A stretch of DNA of 64,000 bases from an uncultured Clostridia bacterium (GCA_945872615.1 CAMBZZ010000002.1:185372-249371), one strand, 5' to 3'; positions 33,477-44,347 are shown, counted from the stretch's first letter. Made by a program: numbers and translations. The notes: a model not told the origin generated them from the sequence alone.

Positions 33477-35009
33477 ATGTTAGCAAAACTTATCAGTTAC
33501 GCGCTTAGCGGAGTGGACGGATTTAAGGTAGAGATAGAGGTCGACCTCAATGCGGGATTGCCAAGTTACGAGATAGTCGGGCTAGGCGATACTGCAGTCA
33601 AGGAATCAAAAGAAAGGGTGAGGTCGGCTATCAAAAACTCCCTATTTGCTTTCCCGCTCAAAAAAATCACGATAAACCTTGCTCCCGCCGACAGCAAAAA
33701 GGAAGGCTCCTACTTTGACCTTGCCATTGCCGTTGCAATTTTGGCGGCGAGTGAGCAGATTGAGGACAGGTCCTACAAGGACTACGTGATGATTGGAGAG
33801 TTGTCGTTGGACGGCACGCTAAGACATATCAAAGGCGTAATGCCGCTGTTGATTTCGGCTCTGCAAGCGGGGTACAAAAAGTTTATAATTCCGTCTGCCA
33901 ACGCAGAGGAAGCCTCATATGTTGAGGGGTGCGAGATTTACGCGCTAGACAACCTCAAGAGCGTGGTGGAATTGTTAAGAGACGAGCAAAATTACAAGCC
34001 TCTCGAAACCAAACGTTTCGTCAACAATTCCGCTTTCAACAAATACAACGTCGATTTTAGCGAAGTAAAAGGACAGTTCGTAGCCAAGAGAGCAATCGAG
34101 ATTGCAGTTGCGGGCGGACACAATATCATTATGATAGGACCACCCGGGGCGGGCAAGACCATGATGGCAAAGTGCGTGCCTACGATAATGCCCGACATGA
34201 GTTTCGAAGAAGCCATAGAAGTGACCAAGATACATTCGATAGCCGGGGTGCTCGACAGTAGCAAAGGTATCGTAACCAGACGCCCTTTCCGCACCCCGCA
34301 TCATACGGCAACTATGCCGTCGCTCATCGGAGGCGGCTCCAATGCCAAACCGGGGGAAGTGTCCTTGGCTCACAACGGAGTGTTGTTTTTGGACGAAATG
34401 CCCGAGTATCAACGCAAGACTTTGGAGACTCTGCGACAACCTTTGGAGGACGGCTACGTAACGGTATCGAGAGCCAAACAGTCGCTGGAATATCCCGCAA
34501 GATTTATGTTGGTGGCGAGTATGAATCCTTGCCCTTGCGGCAACTTCGGCTCTAAGACGCAACAGTGCAAATGCACCGCGAACGAGATACACAAATACGT
34601 GTCCAAACTCAGCGGTCCGCTCATAGACAGAATAGATTTGCAGATTGAAGTGGACAATATTAGCTATGAAGAATTGCGAGGCGGCGGAGAAGCCGAAAGC
34701 AGCGCCGAAATCAAAAAGAGAGTAGAAAAGGCTAGAGCAATTCAACGCGAGAGGTACAAAGGCAGCAACATCTTCGTCAACGCTTATATGACTAACGCAC
34801 AAGTCAAAAAGTATTGCGCTCTGGACAAAACGTGCGAACTACTGCTCAAAAACGCCTTTGAAAAACTCAATCTTTCGGCTCGGGCAAGCACTCGAATACT
34901 CAAAGTTGCTCGCACGATTGCCGACCTAGAGGACAGCGAAAATATACGCCCTCAACACATAACCGAAGCGATACAATATCGTTCTTTGGATAGAAAATAT
35001 TGGGAATAA
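33477..35009 (+). CDS. ComM/YifB-family Mg-chelatase-like ATPase
   Basis: A 510-residue YifB/ComM protein. The N-terminal Lon-protease-like fold (GLPSYEIVGLGDTAVKES) is followed by the AAA+ domain with GPPGAGKTMMAKC near 220, LFLDEMPE, a cysteine-containing MNPCPCGNFG loop, and the C-terminal Mg-chelatase-like region. ComM is a branch-migration helicase in natural transformation in Gram-negatives; the Firmicutes role is less clear. It overlaps dprA by one base, which supports a DNA-uptake or recombination role. Confidence 0.93.
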   Translation: MLAKLISYALSGVDGFKVEIEVDLNAGLPSYEIVGLGDTAVKESKERVRSAIKNSLFAFPLKKITINLAPADSKKEGSYFDLAIAVAILAASEQIEDRSYKDYVMIGELSLDGTLRHIKGVMPLLISALQAGYKKFIIPSANAEEASYVEGCEIYALDNLKSVVELLRDEQNYKPLETKRFVNNSAFNKYNVDFSEVKGQFVAKRAIEIAVAGGHNIIMIGPPGAGKTMMAKCVPTIMPDMSFEEAIEVTKIHSIAGVLDSSKGIVTRRPFRTPHHTATMPSLIGGGSNAKPGEVSLAHNGVLFLDEMPEYQRKTLETLRQPLEDGYVTVSRAKQSLEYPARFMLVASMNPCPCGNFGSKTQQCKCTANEIHKYVSKLSGPLIDRIDLQIEVDNISYEELRGGGEAESSAEIKKRVEKARAIQRERYKGSNIFVNAYMTNAQVKKYCALDKTCELLLKNAFEKLNLSARASTRILKVARTIADLEDSENIRPQHITEAIQYRSLDRKYWE

Positions 35010-36013
35010 TGAGATATAGCGACGACGACAAGGCTTTGATAATGTTATCTGCCGATGCCACACTCAAAAAGAGAATATCAGCCTTTGAAAGCGTAGAGCA
35101 CCCGAGTCAGCTGTACGACGACCTTTCTTTGGCTGACGAGATGATAGCCAAAATGCAACAACACGGAGTGGTGGCTATTACTAGGCTCAACGAGTTGTAT
35201 CCGCAATCTCTCTTAGATATTTACGACCCGCCGATAGTGCTATATTGCCGTGGCAATCTCGACTTGCTAAGTTCAAGAGCGATAGCCGTGGTAGGTACGA
35301 GGAAGGCGACCAGGTACGGCAAGGACGTCACCAAGTTGTTCGTAGAAGCCTTCGTTGCCAAGGATATATGCGTGGTTAGCGGAATGGCGAGAGGTATAGA
35401 CTCGGCGGCTCATAAAGTGGCGCTCGATTGCGAAGGTAAAACCATAGCCGTGGTGGCAACGGGATTAGATCAAGTTTATCCCGCCGAAAACCTGTCTTTG
35501 GCGCAAGAGATAATATCTAACGGCTTGATGATAAGCGAATATCCTATAGGCACGACGGTGCACGCGTATCGCTTTCCCGAGAGAAATCGTATCGTCAGCG
35601 GACTAGCCGAGAGCGTGCTGATACCGGAGGCGGGACTAAACAGCGGTAGTATGATAACTGCGGAATGTGCCCTAGAACAAGGCAAAGAGTTGTTTGTCGT
35701 CCCAGGTAGCATATTCGCTCAGCAAAGCCAAGGTACCAACCTCAAAATCAAAGAATTGCAAGGGACTATCGTCACCGACCCGTCGGATATTGTCGGGGAC
35801 TTGCAAGCAAAGGACGAGCAAGAACAAATACAACTTAGCATAGAGCAACATATGATTTTGGATATGCTGGATAGCGAAGTGCATTTTACCGAGCTTTTAG
35901 AAAAGAGCAAGATGGGTGTGTCCGCACTCAGCGCGCTTCTTAGCGAAATGGAAATATACGGACTAATAAGAAAAATATCGGGCAATTATTACGTAAAATG
36001 CCCAATGATATAA
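35009..36013 (+). CDS. dprA: DNA-processing protein DprA
   Basis: A 334-residue DprA/Smf. The Rossmann core contains AVVGTRKATRYG, SGMARGIDSAAHK, VVATGLDQVYP and FPERNRIVSGL. A C-terminal winged-helix (DML domain, 275-334) follows. It loads RecA on incoming single-stranded DNA. ATG 35009 overlaps the comM stop (TAATG), preferred over an in-frame TTG at 35000. Confidence 0.95.
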   Translation: MRYSDDDKALIMLSADATLKKRISAFESVEHPSQLYDDLSLADEMIAKMQQHGVVAITRLNELYPQSLLDIYDPPIVLYCRGNLDLLSSRAIAVVGTRKATRYGKDVTKLFVEAFVAKDICVVSGMARGIDSAAHKVALDCEGKTIAVVATGLDQVYPAENLSLAQEIISNGLMISEYPIGTTVHAYRFPERNRIVSGLAESVLIPEAGLNSGSMITAECALEQGKELFVVPGSIFAQQSQGTNLKIKELQGTIVTDPSDIVGDLQAKDEQEQIQLSIEQHMILDMLDSEVHFTELLEKSKMGVSALSALLSEMEIYGLIRKISGNYYVKCPMI

Positions 36014-36022
36014 GGAGTAACA

Positions 36023-38101
36023 ATGAAACTAATTATAGTAGAGTCTCCACACAAGGCAAAGACAATATCCAAGTATCTCGGCAGAGAATACAACGTCATG
36101 GCGTCCAAAGGACACGTGCGAGATTTGCCCGAGCGTAAGACGGGTATAGACGTCAACAACCACTACCAACCCGAATACGAAATCAATAAGGATAAGGTGG
36201 AAGTTATCAAGTCTATCAAGTCGGCAATAGCCAAAGCCGACAAGGTTTATCTTGCAGCCGACCCCGACCGCGAGGGAGAAGCAATAAGCTGGCACTTGGC
36301 GCAAGTATGCGGTATAGAGGACGATGGGGCAAGAATCGTCTTCAACGAAATATCCAAAAAAGCCGTGCTCAAAGCAATAGAAAATCCGCGTTCTATCAAT
36401 ATGGAACTGGTGGACGCACAGCAAGCCAGAAGAGTGCTCGATAGACTGGTGGGCTACGAATTGTCGCCTATTATATCCCGCAAAATCAAAAGCGGACTGT
36501 CTGCTGGAAGAGTACAGTCGGTCGCACTAAGAATGATCGTCGAAAGAGAGAGAGAAATAAGGAACTTTAAGCCGGAAGAGTATTGGAATATTACCGCCAA
36601 GATAACCAAAGAAAAGTCGACTACGACTTACAAGTGCGAGTTCAACGACGTGGACGGCAAAAAGTTTAAGGTCAAAAACAAAGAACAAGCCGACAAAATA
36701 ATAGAGCATAGCAAAAACGGCGTTTGGTCGGTAGATAACGTCAAGCGCGCGCAGTCGGTAAGCAAACCGCCTGCTCCGTTTACCACCTCTACCATGCAAC
36801 AAGACGCTATTGCTAAGCTGGGTATGAGCGCAACGCAAGTGTCTCAAGTGGCTCAAAAACTCTACGAAGGCGTAGAGGTGGCAGGTGAAGGTCAAATTGC
36901 TTTGGTAACGTATATCCGTTCGGATAGCGTGAGAGTATCTAGCGAAGCGCAAGCCGAGGCTTTGCAATATATCAAGGGTAATTACGGCGACGACTATGCT
37001 CCTAAGAGACCTAACGTGTACGGAACGGCTAAGGGTGCGCAAGACGCCCACGAGGCAATCAGACCTATCACGCTTGCTCGCAACCCCGAGGACCTCAAGG
37101 ACAAAATCAAGAGAGAAGAATACCGTCTATACAAACTTATCTACGAGAGATTTTTGGCTAGTCAAATGGCGCCCGCACTCTACGATACGTTGACGGTGCA
37201 TATCGTTTCTGACGACGAGGGACACAAGCTCGGCTATTATCTAAAAGGCAAGACGTGTAAATTCAAGGGATACACAGCGGTATATTCTTCTACCGAAGAA
37301 AAGTCGGATAAGACGTTGCCGGACTTTGCCGAGGGCGAAAAGCTCAAATGTAAGGACGTGGAAGGCGAGCAAAAGTTTACCAAACCGCCTGCAAGATATA
37401 CCGACGGCTCCTTTATCAAAGCTATGGAAGACAACGGCATCGGTAGACCAAGTACCTTCGAAAAGACCATTACGACCATACTCAAGCGTCAATATATCGA
37501 GAGAGAAGCCAAATTCCTCAAACCAACGGAATTGGGAGAGATAGTGTGCGACCAACTCGTCAAATACTTTCCCGACATTATGGAGACCAAGTTTACCGCG
37601 CAGATGGAAAAGCAACTCGACGAGATAGAAGAGGGTAAAGCAAAGTGGTACGACGTCATAGACGAGTTTTATCCTGCTTTCCACCAAAAGGTGTTGGAGG
37701 TGCAATACGACGGCGTTAAGGTTAAACCAAAGGAAGAAGTCAGCGACGTTATTTGCGAAAAGTGTGGCGCAAAAATGGTCATCAAAGATAGTAAATACGG
37801 CAAGTTTCTGGCTTGTCCTAACTTCCCTAAGTGCCGCAACACCAAGCCTTACGGCGAGCCTGCGGCAACTTGCCCTCAATGCGGAAAACCAGTGTACAAG
37901 AAGTTCTCCAAAAAGGGTACGCCGTATTACAGCTGTAGCGGTTATCCCGACTGCAAGTTTATCGCGTGGGATATTCCCGCACCGTATTTTTGCCCCGAGT
38001 GCCACGGTGTGATGAAAGTTGTCAAGGGTAAGGAAGGCACCAAGTACGTGTGCACCAACAAAGATTGCAAACATACGGAAATCGTAAAGAGCGATGAATA
38101 A
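36023..38101 (+). CDS. topA: DNA topoisomerase I
   Basis: A 692-residue type IA topoisomerase. TOPRIM: VESPHKAKTISKYLG and AADPDREGEAISWHL. Catalytic tyrosine in TYIRSDS. Three C-terminal four-cysteine zinc modules begin at CEKCGAKM, CPQCGKP and CPECHG. It relaxes negative supercoils. The order dprA-topA-trmFO is the standard Firmicutes order. The end overlaps trmFO by 8 bp. Confidence 0.97.
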   Translation: MKLIIVESPHKAKTISKYLGREYNVMASKGHVRDLPERKTGIDVNNHYQPEYEINKDKVEVIKSIKSAIAKADKVYLAADPDREGEAISWHLAQVCGIEDDGARIVFNEISKKAVLKAIENPRSINMELVDAQQARRVLDRLVGYELSPIISRKIKSGLSAGRVQSVALRMIVEREREIRNFKPEEYWNITAKITKEKSTTTYKCEFNDVDGKKFKVKNKEQADKIIEHSKNGVWSVDNVKRAQSVSKPPAPFTTSTMQQDAIAKLGMSATQVSQVAQKLYEGVEVAGEGQIALVTYIRSDSVRVSSEAQAEALQYIKGNYGDDYAPKRPNVYGTAKGAQDAHEAIRPITLARNPEDLKDKIKREEYRLYKLIYERFLASQMAPALYDTLTVHIVSDDEGHKLGYYLKGKTCKFKGYTAVYSSTEEKSDKTLPDFAEGEKLKCKDVEGEQKFTKPPARYTDGSFIKAMEDNGIGRPSTFEKTITTILKRQYIEREAKFLKPTELGEIVCDQLVKYFPDIMETKFTAQMEKQLDEIEEGKAKWYDVIDEFYPAFHQKVLEVQYDGVKVKPKEEVSDVICEKCGAKMVIKDSKYGKFLACPNFPKCRNTKPYGEPAATCPQCGKPVYKKFSKKGTPYYSCSGYPDCKFIAWDIPAPYFCPECHGVMKVVKGKEGTKYVCTNKDCKHTEIVKSDE

Positions 38102-39401
38102 AACTATTAGAGTAATTGGCGGAGGATTGGCGGGGTGCGAAGCAGCCTATCAACTGCTAAAGAGAGGATACTCCGTCGACTTGTACGAGATGCGCAAAGT
38201 CAAACCCACGCCTTGTCACAAGACTGACGAATTGGCAGAATTGGTATGTTCCAACAGCCTAAAATCTACCTCACCCGACACGGGCTCGGGGTTGTTGAAA
38301 AAAGAACTTGAGATGTTAGACAGCCTATTGTTAAAATGCGCCTACGAGGCACAAGTGCCCGCGGGCGGTGCTTTGGCGGTGGATAGACGTAAGCTTAGTA
38401 GGTTGGTAGAGCAAAGACTATCGTCATTCGACGGCTTTAGAAGGATAGACGCCGAGGTGACGGAGATAGACGTCACTATACCTACGATAATTGCCGCGGG
38501 ACCTTTGGCGTCAGACGCCTTGTCGCGGAGTATAGCAAATATCTTCGGACAAAAATACCTATACTTTTTCGATGCCGTTGCACCTATCGTAACTGCCGAA
38601 AGCATAGATATGTACAAGGCGTTTTTTGGTGCAAGATACGACAAAGGCGACAAGGACTATCTCAACTGCGCAATGAATAAAGAGCAGTATCTCGACTTTT
38701 ACAACGCACTCACGAGTGCCGAGAGAGCACCGCTCAAAGACTTTGAAAACAACGTCTTCGAAGGGTGCATGCCGATAGAGATTATGGCAAGTAGAGGCGA
38801 AGATACAATGAGATTCGGTCCTCTAAGACCCGTGGGGATAACCAATCCTCACACCGAGGAAAAACCTTACGCCGTGGTGCAACTTCGTAAGGAGAACGCC
38901 GAAGGTACGGCGTACAATATAGTAGGATTTCAAACCAATCTCACCTTTCCCGAGCAAAGAAGAGTGTTTGGTATGATACCGGGGCTAGAAGGGGTGGAAA
39001 TAGTCCGATACGGAGTGATGCACCGCAATACATTTTTATCGTCGCCCGACCTTCTCAAAGCAAGCTTTGAGAGCAAAGATTATCCGCAAATCTTCTTTGC
39101 GGGACAGATATGCGGAGTGGAAGGCTATATGGAGAGCGTGGCAAGCGGACTTGTCGGCGGGATCAATATGGATAGAGCATTGCGAGGACAAGACGAGTGG
39201 GTTGCGCCAAGCACGACTATAATAGGTAGTTTGCAAAGACATATCTCTACGCCGAGCGAAGACTTCCAACCTATGAACGCCAATTTTGGCATATTGCCGC
39301 CGTTAGAGAAACCTCTTAGGGACAAAAAGCAACGAAAGTTGCAGTACTACGAGAGAGCGGTAAGCGATATGCTCGATTATATAAAAGACAATCAACTATA
39401 A
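38094..39401 (+). CDS. trmFO: Folate-dependent tRNA (uracil-54 C5)-methyltransferase TrmFO
   Basis: A 435-residue flavoprotein with the N-terminal FAD motif [11 protein letters not shown], the LVCSNSLKS segment with a conserved cysteine, and [14 protein letters not shown] near the C terminus. It makes T54 in tRNAs with methylene-THF and FADH2, the Firmicutes alternative to TrmA. It overlaps topA by 8 bp. XerC, usually between trmFO and hslV in Bacilli, is absent. Confidence 0.96.
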   Translation: MNKTIRVIGGGLAGCEAAYQLLKRGYSVDLYEMRKVKPTPCHKTDELAELVCSNSLKSTSPDTGSGLLKKELEMLDSLLLKCAYEAQVPAGGALAVDRRKLSRLVEQRLSSFDGFRRIDAEVTEIDVTIPTIIAAGPLASDALSRSIANIFGQKYLYFFDAVAPIVTAESIDMYKAFFGARYDKGDKDYLNCAMNKEQYLDFYNALTSAERAPLKDFENNVFEGCMPIEIMASRGEDTMRFGPLRPVGITNPHTEEKPYAVVQLRKENAEGTAYNIVGFQTNLTFPEQRRVFGMIPGLEGVEIVRYGVMHRNTFLSSPDLLKASFESKDYPQIFFAGQICGVEGYMESVASGLVGGINMDRALRGQDEWVAPSTTIIGSLQRHISTPSEDFQPMNANFGILPPLEKPLRDKKQRKLQYYERAVSDMLDYIKDNQL

Positions 39402-39415
39402 CGGAGGATACTTAT

Positions 39416-39946
39416 ATGGAGATGAGAGGCACTACGATATGCGCCGTTCGCAAGGACGGAGTGATAGCAATCGCGGGTGACGGACAAATCACTATGGGCG
39501 AGAGCGTCATACTCAAAGGAAGTGCAAAAAAGGTAAAAAGACTGTACAACGATAAGGTGGTTATGGGCTTTGCGGGTTCCGTGTCCGACGCTTTGACCTT
39601 AAGCGAAAAGTTTGAAAAGATGTTGCAAAAATATAGCGGAAACCTGATGAGAAGCGCGGTAGAATTAGCACAAATGTGGCGTAACGACAAGTTTAGAAAA
39701 CTCGAAGCCATGATGATAATAGCCGACAAAAGCACGCTACTACTCGTGTCGGGTACGGGCGAAGTCATAGACCCCGACGGCGACGCTTGCGCGATAGGCT
39801 CGGGCGGTAATTACGCACTTGCAGCCGCACGTGCGCTTATCAACGAAACTAACTTGTCGGCAAAAGAAATTGCCTACAAGGCACTCAAAATCGCAAGTGA
39901 TCTGTGCGTTTACACCAACGACAATATCACGGTAGAGGAGGTATGA
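39416..39946 (+). CDS. hslV: ATP-dependent protease subunit HslV (ClpQ)
   Basis: A 176-residue N-terminal-nucleophile protease. The catalytic threonine is expected at the TT of GTTICAVRK (6-7) after removal of the short leader. AGDGQITMG and the C-terminal [13 protein letters not shown] match the family. It forms the two-ring core chamber of the HslVU protease. A second in-frame ATG two codons later (39422) could also start it. The stop is within 3 bp of hslU. Confidence 0.95.
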   Translation: MEMRGTTICAVRKDGVIAIAGDGQITMGESVILKGSAKKVKRLYNDKVVMGFAGSVSDALTLSEKFEKMLQKYSGNLMRSAVELAQMWRNDKFRKLEAMMIIADKSTLLLVSGTGEVIDPDGDACAIGSGGNYALAAARALINETNLSAKEIAYKALKIASDLCVYTNDNITVEEV

Positions 39947-39948
39947 CT

Positions 39949-41271
39949 ATGCAATCTTTTACACCAAAACAAATAGTGACGGAACTCGATAGATATATCA
40001 TCGGTCAAGACAAAGCCAAAAGAGCCGTTGCGGTTGCGCTTCGCAACAGATACAGAAGAAGCAAACTCTCACCACAACTGAGAGAAGAAATATCACCGAA
40101 AAATATCATTTTGCAAGGACCTACGGGCGTGGGTAAAACCGAGATTGCAAGACGTCTTGCCAAGCTCGTCAAAGCACCTTTCGTCAAGGTAGAAGCCACC
40201 AAGTTTACCGAAGTTGGCTACGTTGGCAGAGACGTGGAATCCATGGTAAGAGATTTGGTGGAGGTTGCCGTTAGACTTGTCAAGGAAGAAAAGGCGAAAG
40301 AGGTAGAAATCAAAGCCAAAGAGAGAGTGGAGAGCAGACTTATTCCTGCTATAATCAAAAAGCGCAGAGAAGCTTATCCCGATATGAGCGATAGCCAAAT
40401 GAAAGCCTTTGTGGAGCAAGAACTTGCCGAAGGTAAGCTCGACGATCTCATTATAGAAATCGACCTACCCGAGCAACCAAAACCTCAAATGCTCGGCAAC
40501 GGCGCCGCAATGGAAATCAACATTACCGACCTTATGGGCGGGGTGTTCGGCGGTGGCAAACCAAAGATGAAAACCAAACAAATCAGCGTTGCCGACGCGT
40601 ATAAGTTGCTACTCGAGTTTGAAGAAGAAAACCTCATCGACAAGGACAACGTCAACGCCGAAGCAATAAGAAGAGCCGAAAACGAAGGAATTATATTTAT
40701 CGACGAGATAGACAAAATCGCAACTTCGGGCAATACCCAAGGTCACGACGTGTCGAGAGACGGCGTACAACGCGACATTTTGCCTATCGTCGAGGGTAGT
40801 ACCGTCAACACCAAGTACGGACAAGTCAAGACCGACTTTATGCTATTTATCGCGGCGGGGGCATTCCACGTGTCGTCGGTGAGCGACCTCATACCGGAGC
40901 TACAAGGTCGCTTCCCCGTATCCGTCAAACTCGACAGCTTGACGGAAGAGGACTTCGTCAAGATTCTCACCCAACCCGACAACGCAATTCTCATGCAATA
41001 TACCGAACTGCTCAAGGTGGACAACGTAAGACTAAAGTTTACGCAAGAAGCCATAGAGCAAATAGCTAAGATTGCCGCTGCGGAAAACGAAAACCAAGAG
41101 GACATCGGAGCAAGAAGATTGCACACGTTGATGGAAAACTTGCTCGACGATATAAGCTATAATGCAGGCAGTCTCGAGACGGAATTGGAGATTGTCATTG
41201 ACCGCAACTACGTGCTCGAACACCTTGCGGGCGCAATCAAAAACCTAAATCTAAGAAAATATATTTTATAA
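39949..41271 (+). CDS. hslU: HslU ATPase subunit (ClpY) of HslVU
   Basis: A 440-residue AAA+ unfoldase. GPTGVGKTE (Walker A, 57-65), the I domain at roughly 110-240, Walker B IIFIDEIDK, and the C-terminal RRLHTLMENLLDDISY sensor region ending in LRKYIL, the tail that inserts into HslV. ATG 39949 has GAGGAGGT at 6 nt; the alternative ATG at 39943 overlaps the ribosome binding site. CodY, which follows in Bacilli, is missing; hisS follows instead. Confidence 0.95.
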   Translation: MQSFTPKQIVTELDRYIIGQDKAKRAVAVALRNRYRRSKLSPQLREEISPKNIILQGPTGVGKTEIARRLAKLVKAPFVKVEATKFTEVGYVGRDVESMVRDLVEVAVRLVKEEKAKEVEIKAKERVESRLIPAIIKKRREAYPDMSDSQMKAFVEQELAEGKLDDLIIEIDLPEQPKPQMLGNGAAMEINITDLMGGVFGGGKPKMKTKQISVADAYKLLLEFEEENLIDKDNVNAEAIRRAENEGIIFIDEIDKIATSGNTQGHDVSRDGVQRDILPIVEGSTVNTKYGQVKTDFMLFIAAGAFHVSSVSDLIPELQGRFPVSVKLDSLTEEDFVKILTQPDNAILMQYTELLKVDNVRLKFTQEAIEQIAKIAAAENENQEDIGARRLHTLMENLLDDISYNAGSLETELEIVIDRNYVLEHLAGAIKNLNLRKYIL

Positions 41272-41284
41272 TCGCGAGGACATA

Positions 41285-42532
41285 ATGATTACTATTCCAA
41301 AAGGAACTAAGGACGTCTTGCCACAAGAGAGTTATAAGTGGCAATATATCGAAAGCGTGCTGAGAGAAGTGGCGTCGACTTATTGTATCAACGAAATTCG
41401 CACACCGACCTTCGAACATACCGAACTATTTTTGAGGGGCGTGGGCGATACCACCGATATAGTCAACAAAGAAATGTACACCTTTGACGACAAGGCGGGT
41501 AGAAGTATGACGCTCAAGCCCGAAGGTACGGCGGGCGTGGCGAGAGCATTTATCGAGAACAGCCTTTACGCCAACGCTCAACCTACAAAAATGTATTACT
41601 TTACCCCCGTTTTTCGCTACGAAAAACCACAGGCGGGTAGACTTAGGGAACACCACCAGTTCGGAATTGAGTTCTACGGCTCGCAGTCGGCGCAGACCGA
41701 CGTCGAAGTCATGAGTGTGGCGTACGATATTTTTACAAGGTTAGGAATAGGCAATCTAGTGCTCAATATCAACAGCATAGGGTGCCCCGAGTGTAGAGCA
41801 AGATACAACCAAGCACTCAAAGATTACTTCAAGGACAATCTTGACAAGATGTGCAAAGATTGTAGAGAGAGATTTGATAAAAATCCTTTGCGCATACTCG
41901 ACTGCAAAGAAGAGGGTTGCAAGGCTATCACCAAGGGCGCGCCAATCACGCTCGACTACCTTTGCGACGACTGCAAAGAGCACCACAGGCAAGTGGTGGA
42001 GGGATTGGAAGCTCTCGAGATACCTTTCGTAGTCAACCCTAACGTGGTGAGAGGACTCGACTATTATACTCGCACCGTCTTTGAATTCGTATCCCAAAAT
42101 ATCGGTGCGCAAGGTACGGTGTGCGGTGGCGGAAGATATAACGGACTAGTGGAGCAAATAGGCGGCAAACCTTGTCCTGCGGTGGGCTTTGGAATGGGAT
42201 TGGAGAGACTGCTCATAGTGCTCGAAAACCTCGGTTTGTCTACGGGCGTGGACAAGCCTGCAGACGTGTATATCGCACCGCTCGTCAACGAGGCAAAAAT
42301 CACGGCGACGGTTTTGGCATCCAAGCTTAGGCGCACGGGGCTCAAAGTCGATAGCGACCTTATGGACAGAAGCTTTAAGGCGCAGTTGAAATACGCCAAC
42401 AAGACGGGCGCAAGATTTATGATTTTGCTTGGCGAGGACGAATTGAAGGCAAACAAGGCAAATATTAAGAATATGACGACGGGTGAGAGCATTCTCGTCG
42501 ATATTGATACTGTAGAAAAATTTACTTTTTGA
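41285..42532 (+). CDS. hisS: Histidyl-tRNA synthetase
   Basis: A 415-residue class II synthetase. Motif 2 FRYEKPQAGRLREHHQFG, histidine motifs GLDYYTRTVFEF and GGGRYNGL, motif 3 GFGMGLERL, and a C-terminal anticodon-binding domain. The insertion domain carries several CxxC pairs (CPEC, CKDC, CDDC), a likely zinc site common in Clostridia. No T-box precedes it; it sits 13 bp after hslU and 10 bp before aspS. Confidence 0.96.
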   Translation: MITIPKGTKDVLPQESYKWQYIESVLREVASTYCINEIRTPTFEHTELFLRGVGDTTDIVNKEMYTFDDKAGRSMTLKPEGTAGVARAFIENSLYANAQPTKMYYFTPVFRYEKPQAGRLREHHQFGIEFYGSQSAQTDVEVMSVAYDIFTRLGIGNLVLNINSIGCPECRARYNQALKDYFKDNLDKMCKDCRERFDKNPLRILDCKEEGCKAITKGAPITLDYLCDDCKEHHRQVVEGLEALEIPFVVNPNVVRGLDYYTRTVFEFVSQNIGAQGTVCGGGRYNGLVEQIGGKPCPAVGFGMGLERLLIVLENLGLSTGVDKPADVYIAPLVNEAKITATVLASKLRRTGLKVDSDLMDRSFKAQLKYANKTGARFMILLGEDELKANKANIKNMTTGESILVDIDTVEKFTF

Positions 42533-42542
42533 GAGGTAGGAT

Positions 42543-44333
42543 ATGGACTTTTTGAATGGAGCAAAACGCACGCATATGTGCGGAGACCTTAGAGCAAAAG
42601 ATATTGACAACCAAGTTACGGTCATGGGCTTCGTTGCCAAATACCGCAATCTAGGCAACTTGATGTTTATTGACCTTAGAGATAGAACCGGTATCGTGCA
42701 AGTGGCGTTTGACGACAGTTGCGATGCAAGCGTATTTGAAAAGGCGACTACGGTGCGCAACGAATACGTCTTGTGCGTGAGCGGCAAGGTGAGAAGCCGT
42801 GGCGGAAATATCAACGCCAACATGCCTACGGGTGAGGTAGAAATTCTTGCAAGCGACCTCAAAATTCTTTCGGAAGCCGAGATTACTCCTTTCGTCATCA
42901 CCGAGGACGTCAAGGCGGGTGAAAATCTTAGACTAAAATATCGTTATCTCGACTTGAGAAGAAACTATCTCCAATCAAAACTCATCATGAGAGACAAGAT
43001 TACTCGCGTGGTGCGCAACTATATGGGCGACAACGGATTTTTGGAGATAGAGACGCCTTTCTTAGGCAAGTCTACGCCCGAGGGCGCAAGAGATTACCTC
43101 GTGCCTTCTCGTATTCACCAAGGAGAGTTTTACGCTTTGCCTCAATCTCCTCAAATCTACAAGCAGTTGTTGATGATTGCTGGTATGGATAGATATTACC
43201 AAATCGCAAGATGCTTCCGTGACGAGGACCTTAGAAGCAACCGCCAACCCGAATTTAGCCAAATAGATATGGAGATGAGCTACGTAGAAGAGCCGGAGCA
43301 AGTTATGGAAATTGCCGAAGGACTGATAAGAGAAGTCTTTAGACAATGCAAAGGAATGGAGCTTGACGAGCATATCCGCAGAATACCTTACGAGGTAGCT
43401 ATGAACAAGTGGGGTAGCGACAAGCCCGACACTCGTTTTGGACTAGAAATCCACGACTTGTCTAATATAGTCAAGGGTTGTGGATTTAGCGTGTTTGACG
43501 GTGCCATAGAGCAAGGCGGAAGCGTGAGAGCTATCAATGCTAAAGGACTTTGCAGCAAGATGACGCGTAAAGACGTGGACGGCTTTGGCGAGTTCGTCAA
43601 GAGCTACGGAGCCAAGGGACTTGCCTACGCTATGTACAAGCCTGACGGCATCACGTCTTCTTTCTTCAAATATTTGTCCGACGAAGTCAAAGAGAGTATT
43701 GCCAAAGAGCTCGGCGCAGAGCAAGGCGACGTGATATTCGTAGTTGCCGACAAAAACAAGGTCGTGCTCGATAGCCTCGGCGCACTCAGATGTCATCTTG
43801 CCGACAAGTACGAGTTGTACGACAAGAGCGTGTACGACGTGTTGTGGGTAGTAGACTTCCCGTTGCTCGAATATAGCGAAGAGGACGGCAGATACTACGC
43901 CGTTCACCATCCGTTTACTTCGGCAAAAATCGAGGACTTGCCTTTGCTCGATACCGACCCGCTCAAAGTTAGAGCCAACGCTTACGACCTGGTTATCAAC
44001 GGACAAGAAGCGGGTGGCGGAAGCATAAGAATACACGACTGCAAGATGCAACAAAAGCTATTCTCAATCCTTGGATTTAGTAGCGAGGACATCGCGGCAA
44101 GATTCGGCTTCTTCGTAGACGCATTTAGATACGGCACGCCACCGCACGGCGGACTTGCATTTGGTCTCGATAGATTGGTTATGCTCATCACGGGCACCGA
44201 TAATATCAAGGACGTCATCGCCTTCCCTAAGGTGCAAAACGCTTCTTGCTTGATGACCGACGCGCCTTCGAGAGTAGAGGACAAGCAGTTGCAAGAGTTG
44301 GCAATCACCGTTCCGCCCGAAGAAAAGGAATAA
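42543..44333 (+). CDS. aspS: Aspartyl-tRNA synthetase
   Basis: A 596-residue bacterial-type AspRS. The N-terminal OB-fold anticodon domain is followed by the class II core with CFRDEDLRSNRQPEFSQIDM, a GAD insertion domain at about 290-420, and motif 3 FGLDRLVML. Whether it also charges tRNA-Asn cannot be read by eye. It follows hisS, the usual pair in Firmicutes. Confidence 0.96.
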   Translation: MDFLNGAKRTHMCGDLRAKDIDNQVTVMGFVAKYRNLGNLMFIDLRDRTGIVQVAFDDSCDASVFEKATTVRNEYVLCVSGKVRSRGGNINANMPTGEVEILASDLKILSEAEITPFVITEDVKAGENLRLKYRYLDLRRNYLQSKLIMRDKITRVVRNYMGDNGFLEIETPFLGKSTPEGARDYLVPSRIHQGEFYALPQSPQIYKQLLMIAGMDRYYQIARCFRDEDLRSNRQPEFSQIDMEMSYVEEPEQVMEIAEGLIREVFRQCKGMELDEHIRRIPYEVAMNKWGSDKPDTRFGLEIHDLSNIVKGCGFSVFDGAIEQGGSVRAINAKGLCSKMTRKDVDGFGEFVKSYGAKGLAYAMYKPDGITSSFFKYLSDEVKESIAKELGAEQGDVIFVVADKNKVVLDSLGALRCHLADKYELYDKSVYDVLWVVDFPLLEYSEEDGRYYAVHHPFTSAKIEDLPLLDTDPLKVRANAYDLVINGQEAGGGSIRIHDCKMQQKLFSILGFSSEDIAARFGFFVDAFRYGTPPHGGLAFGLDRLVMLITGTDNIKDVIAFPKVQNASCLMTDAPSRVEDKQLQELAITVPPEEKE

Positions 44334-44347
44334 CGAATGCAAAAATA

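Noticed and set aside
41272..41284. T-box or other leader before hisS
   Set aside because: Only 13 bp separate hslU and hisS, too short for a T-box.
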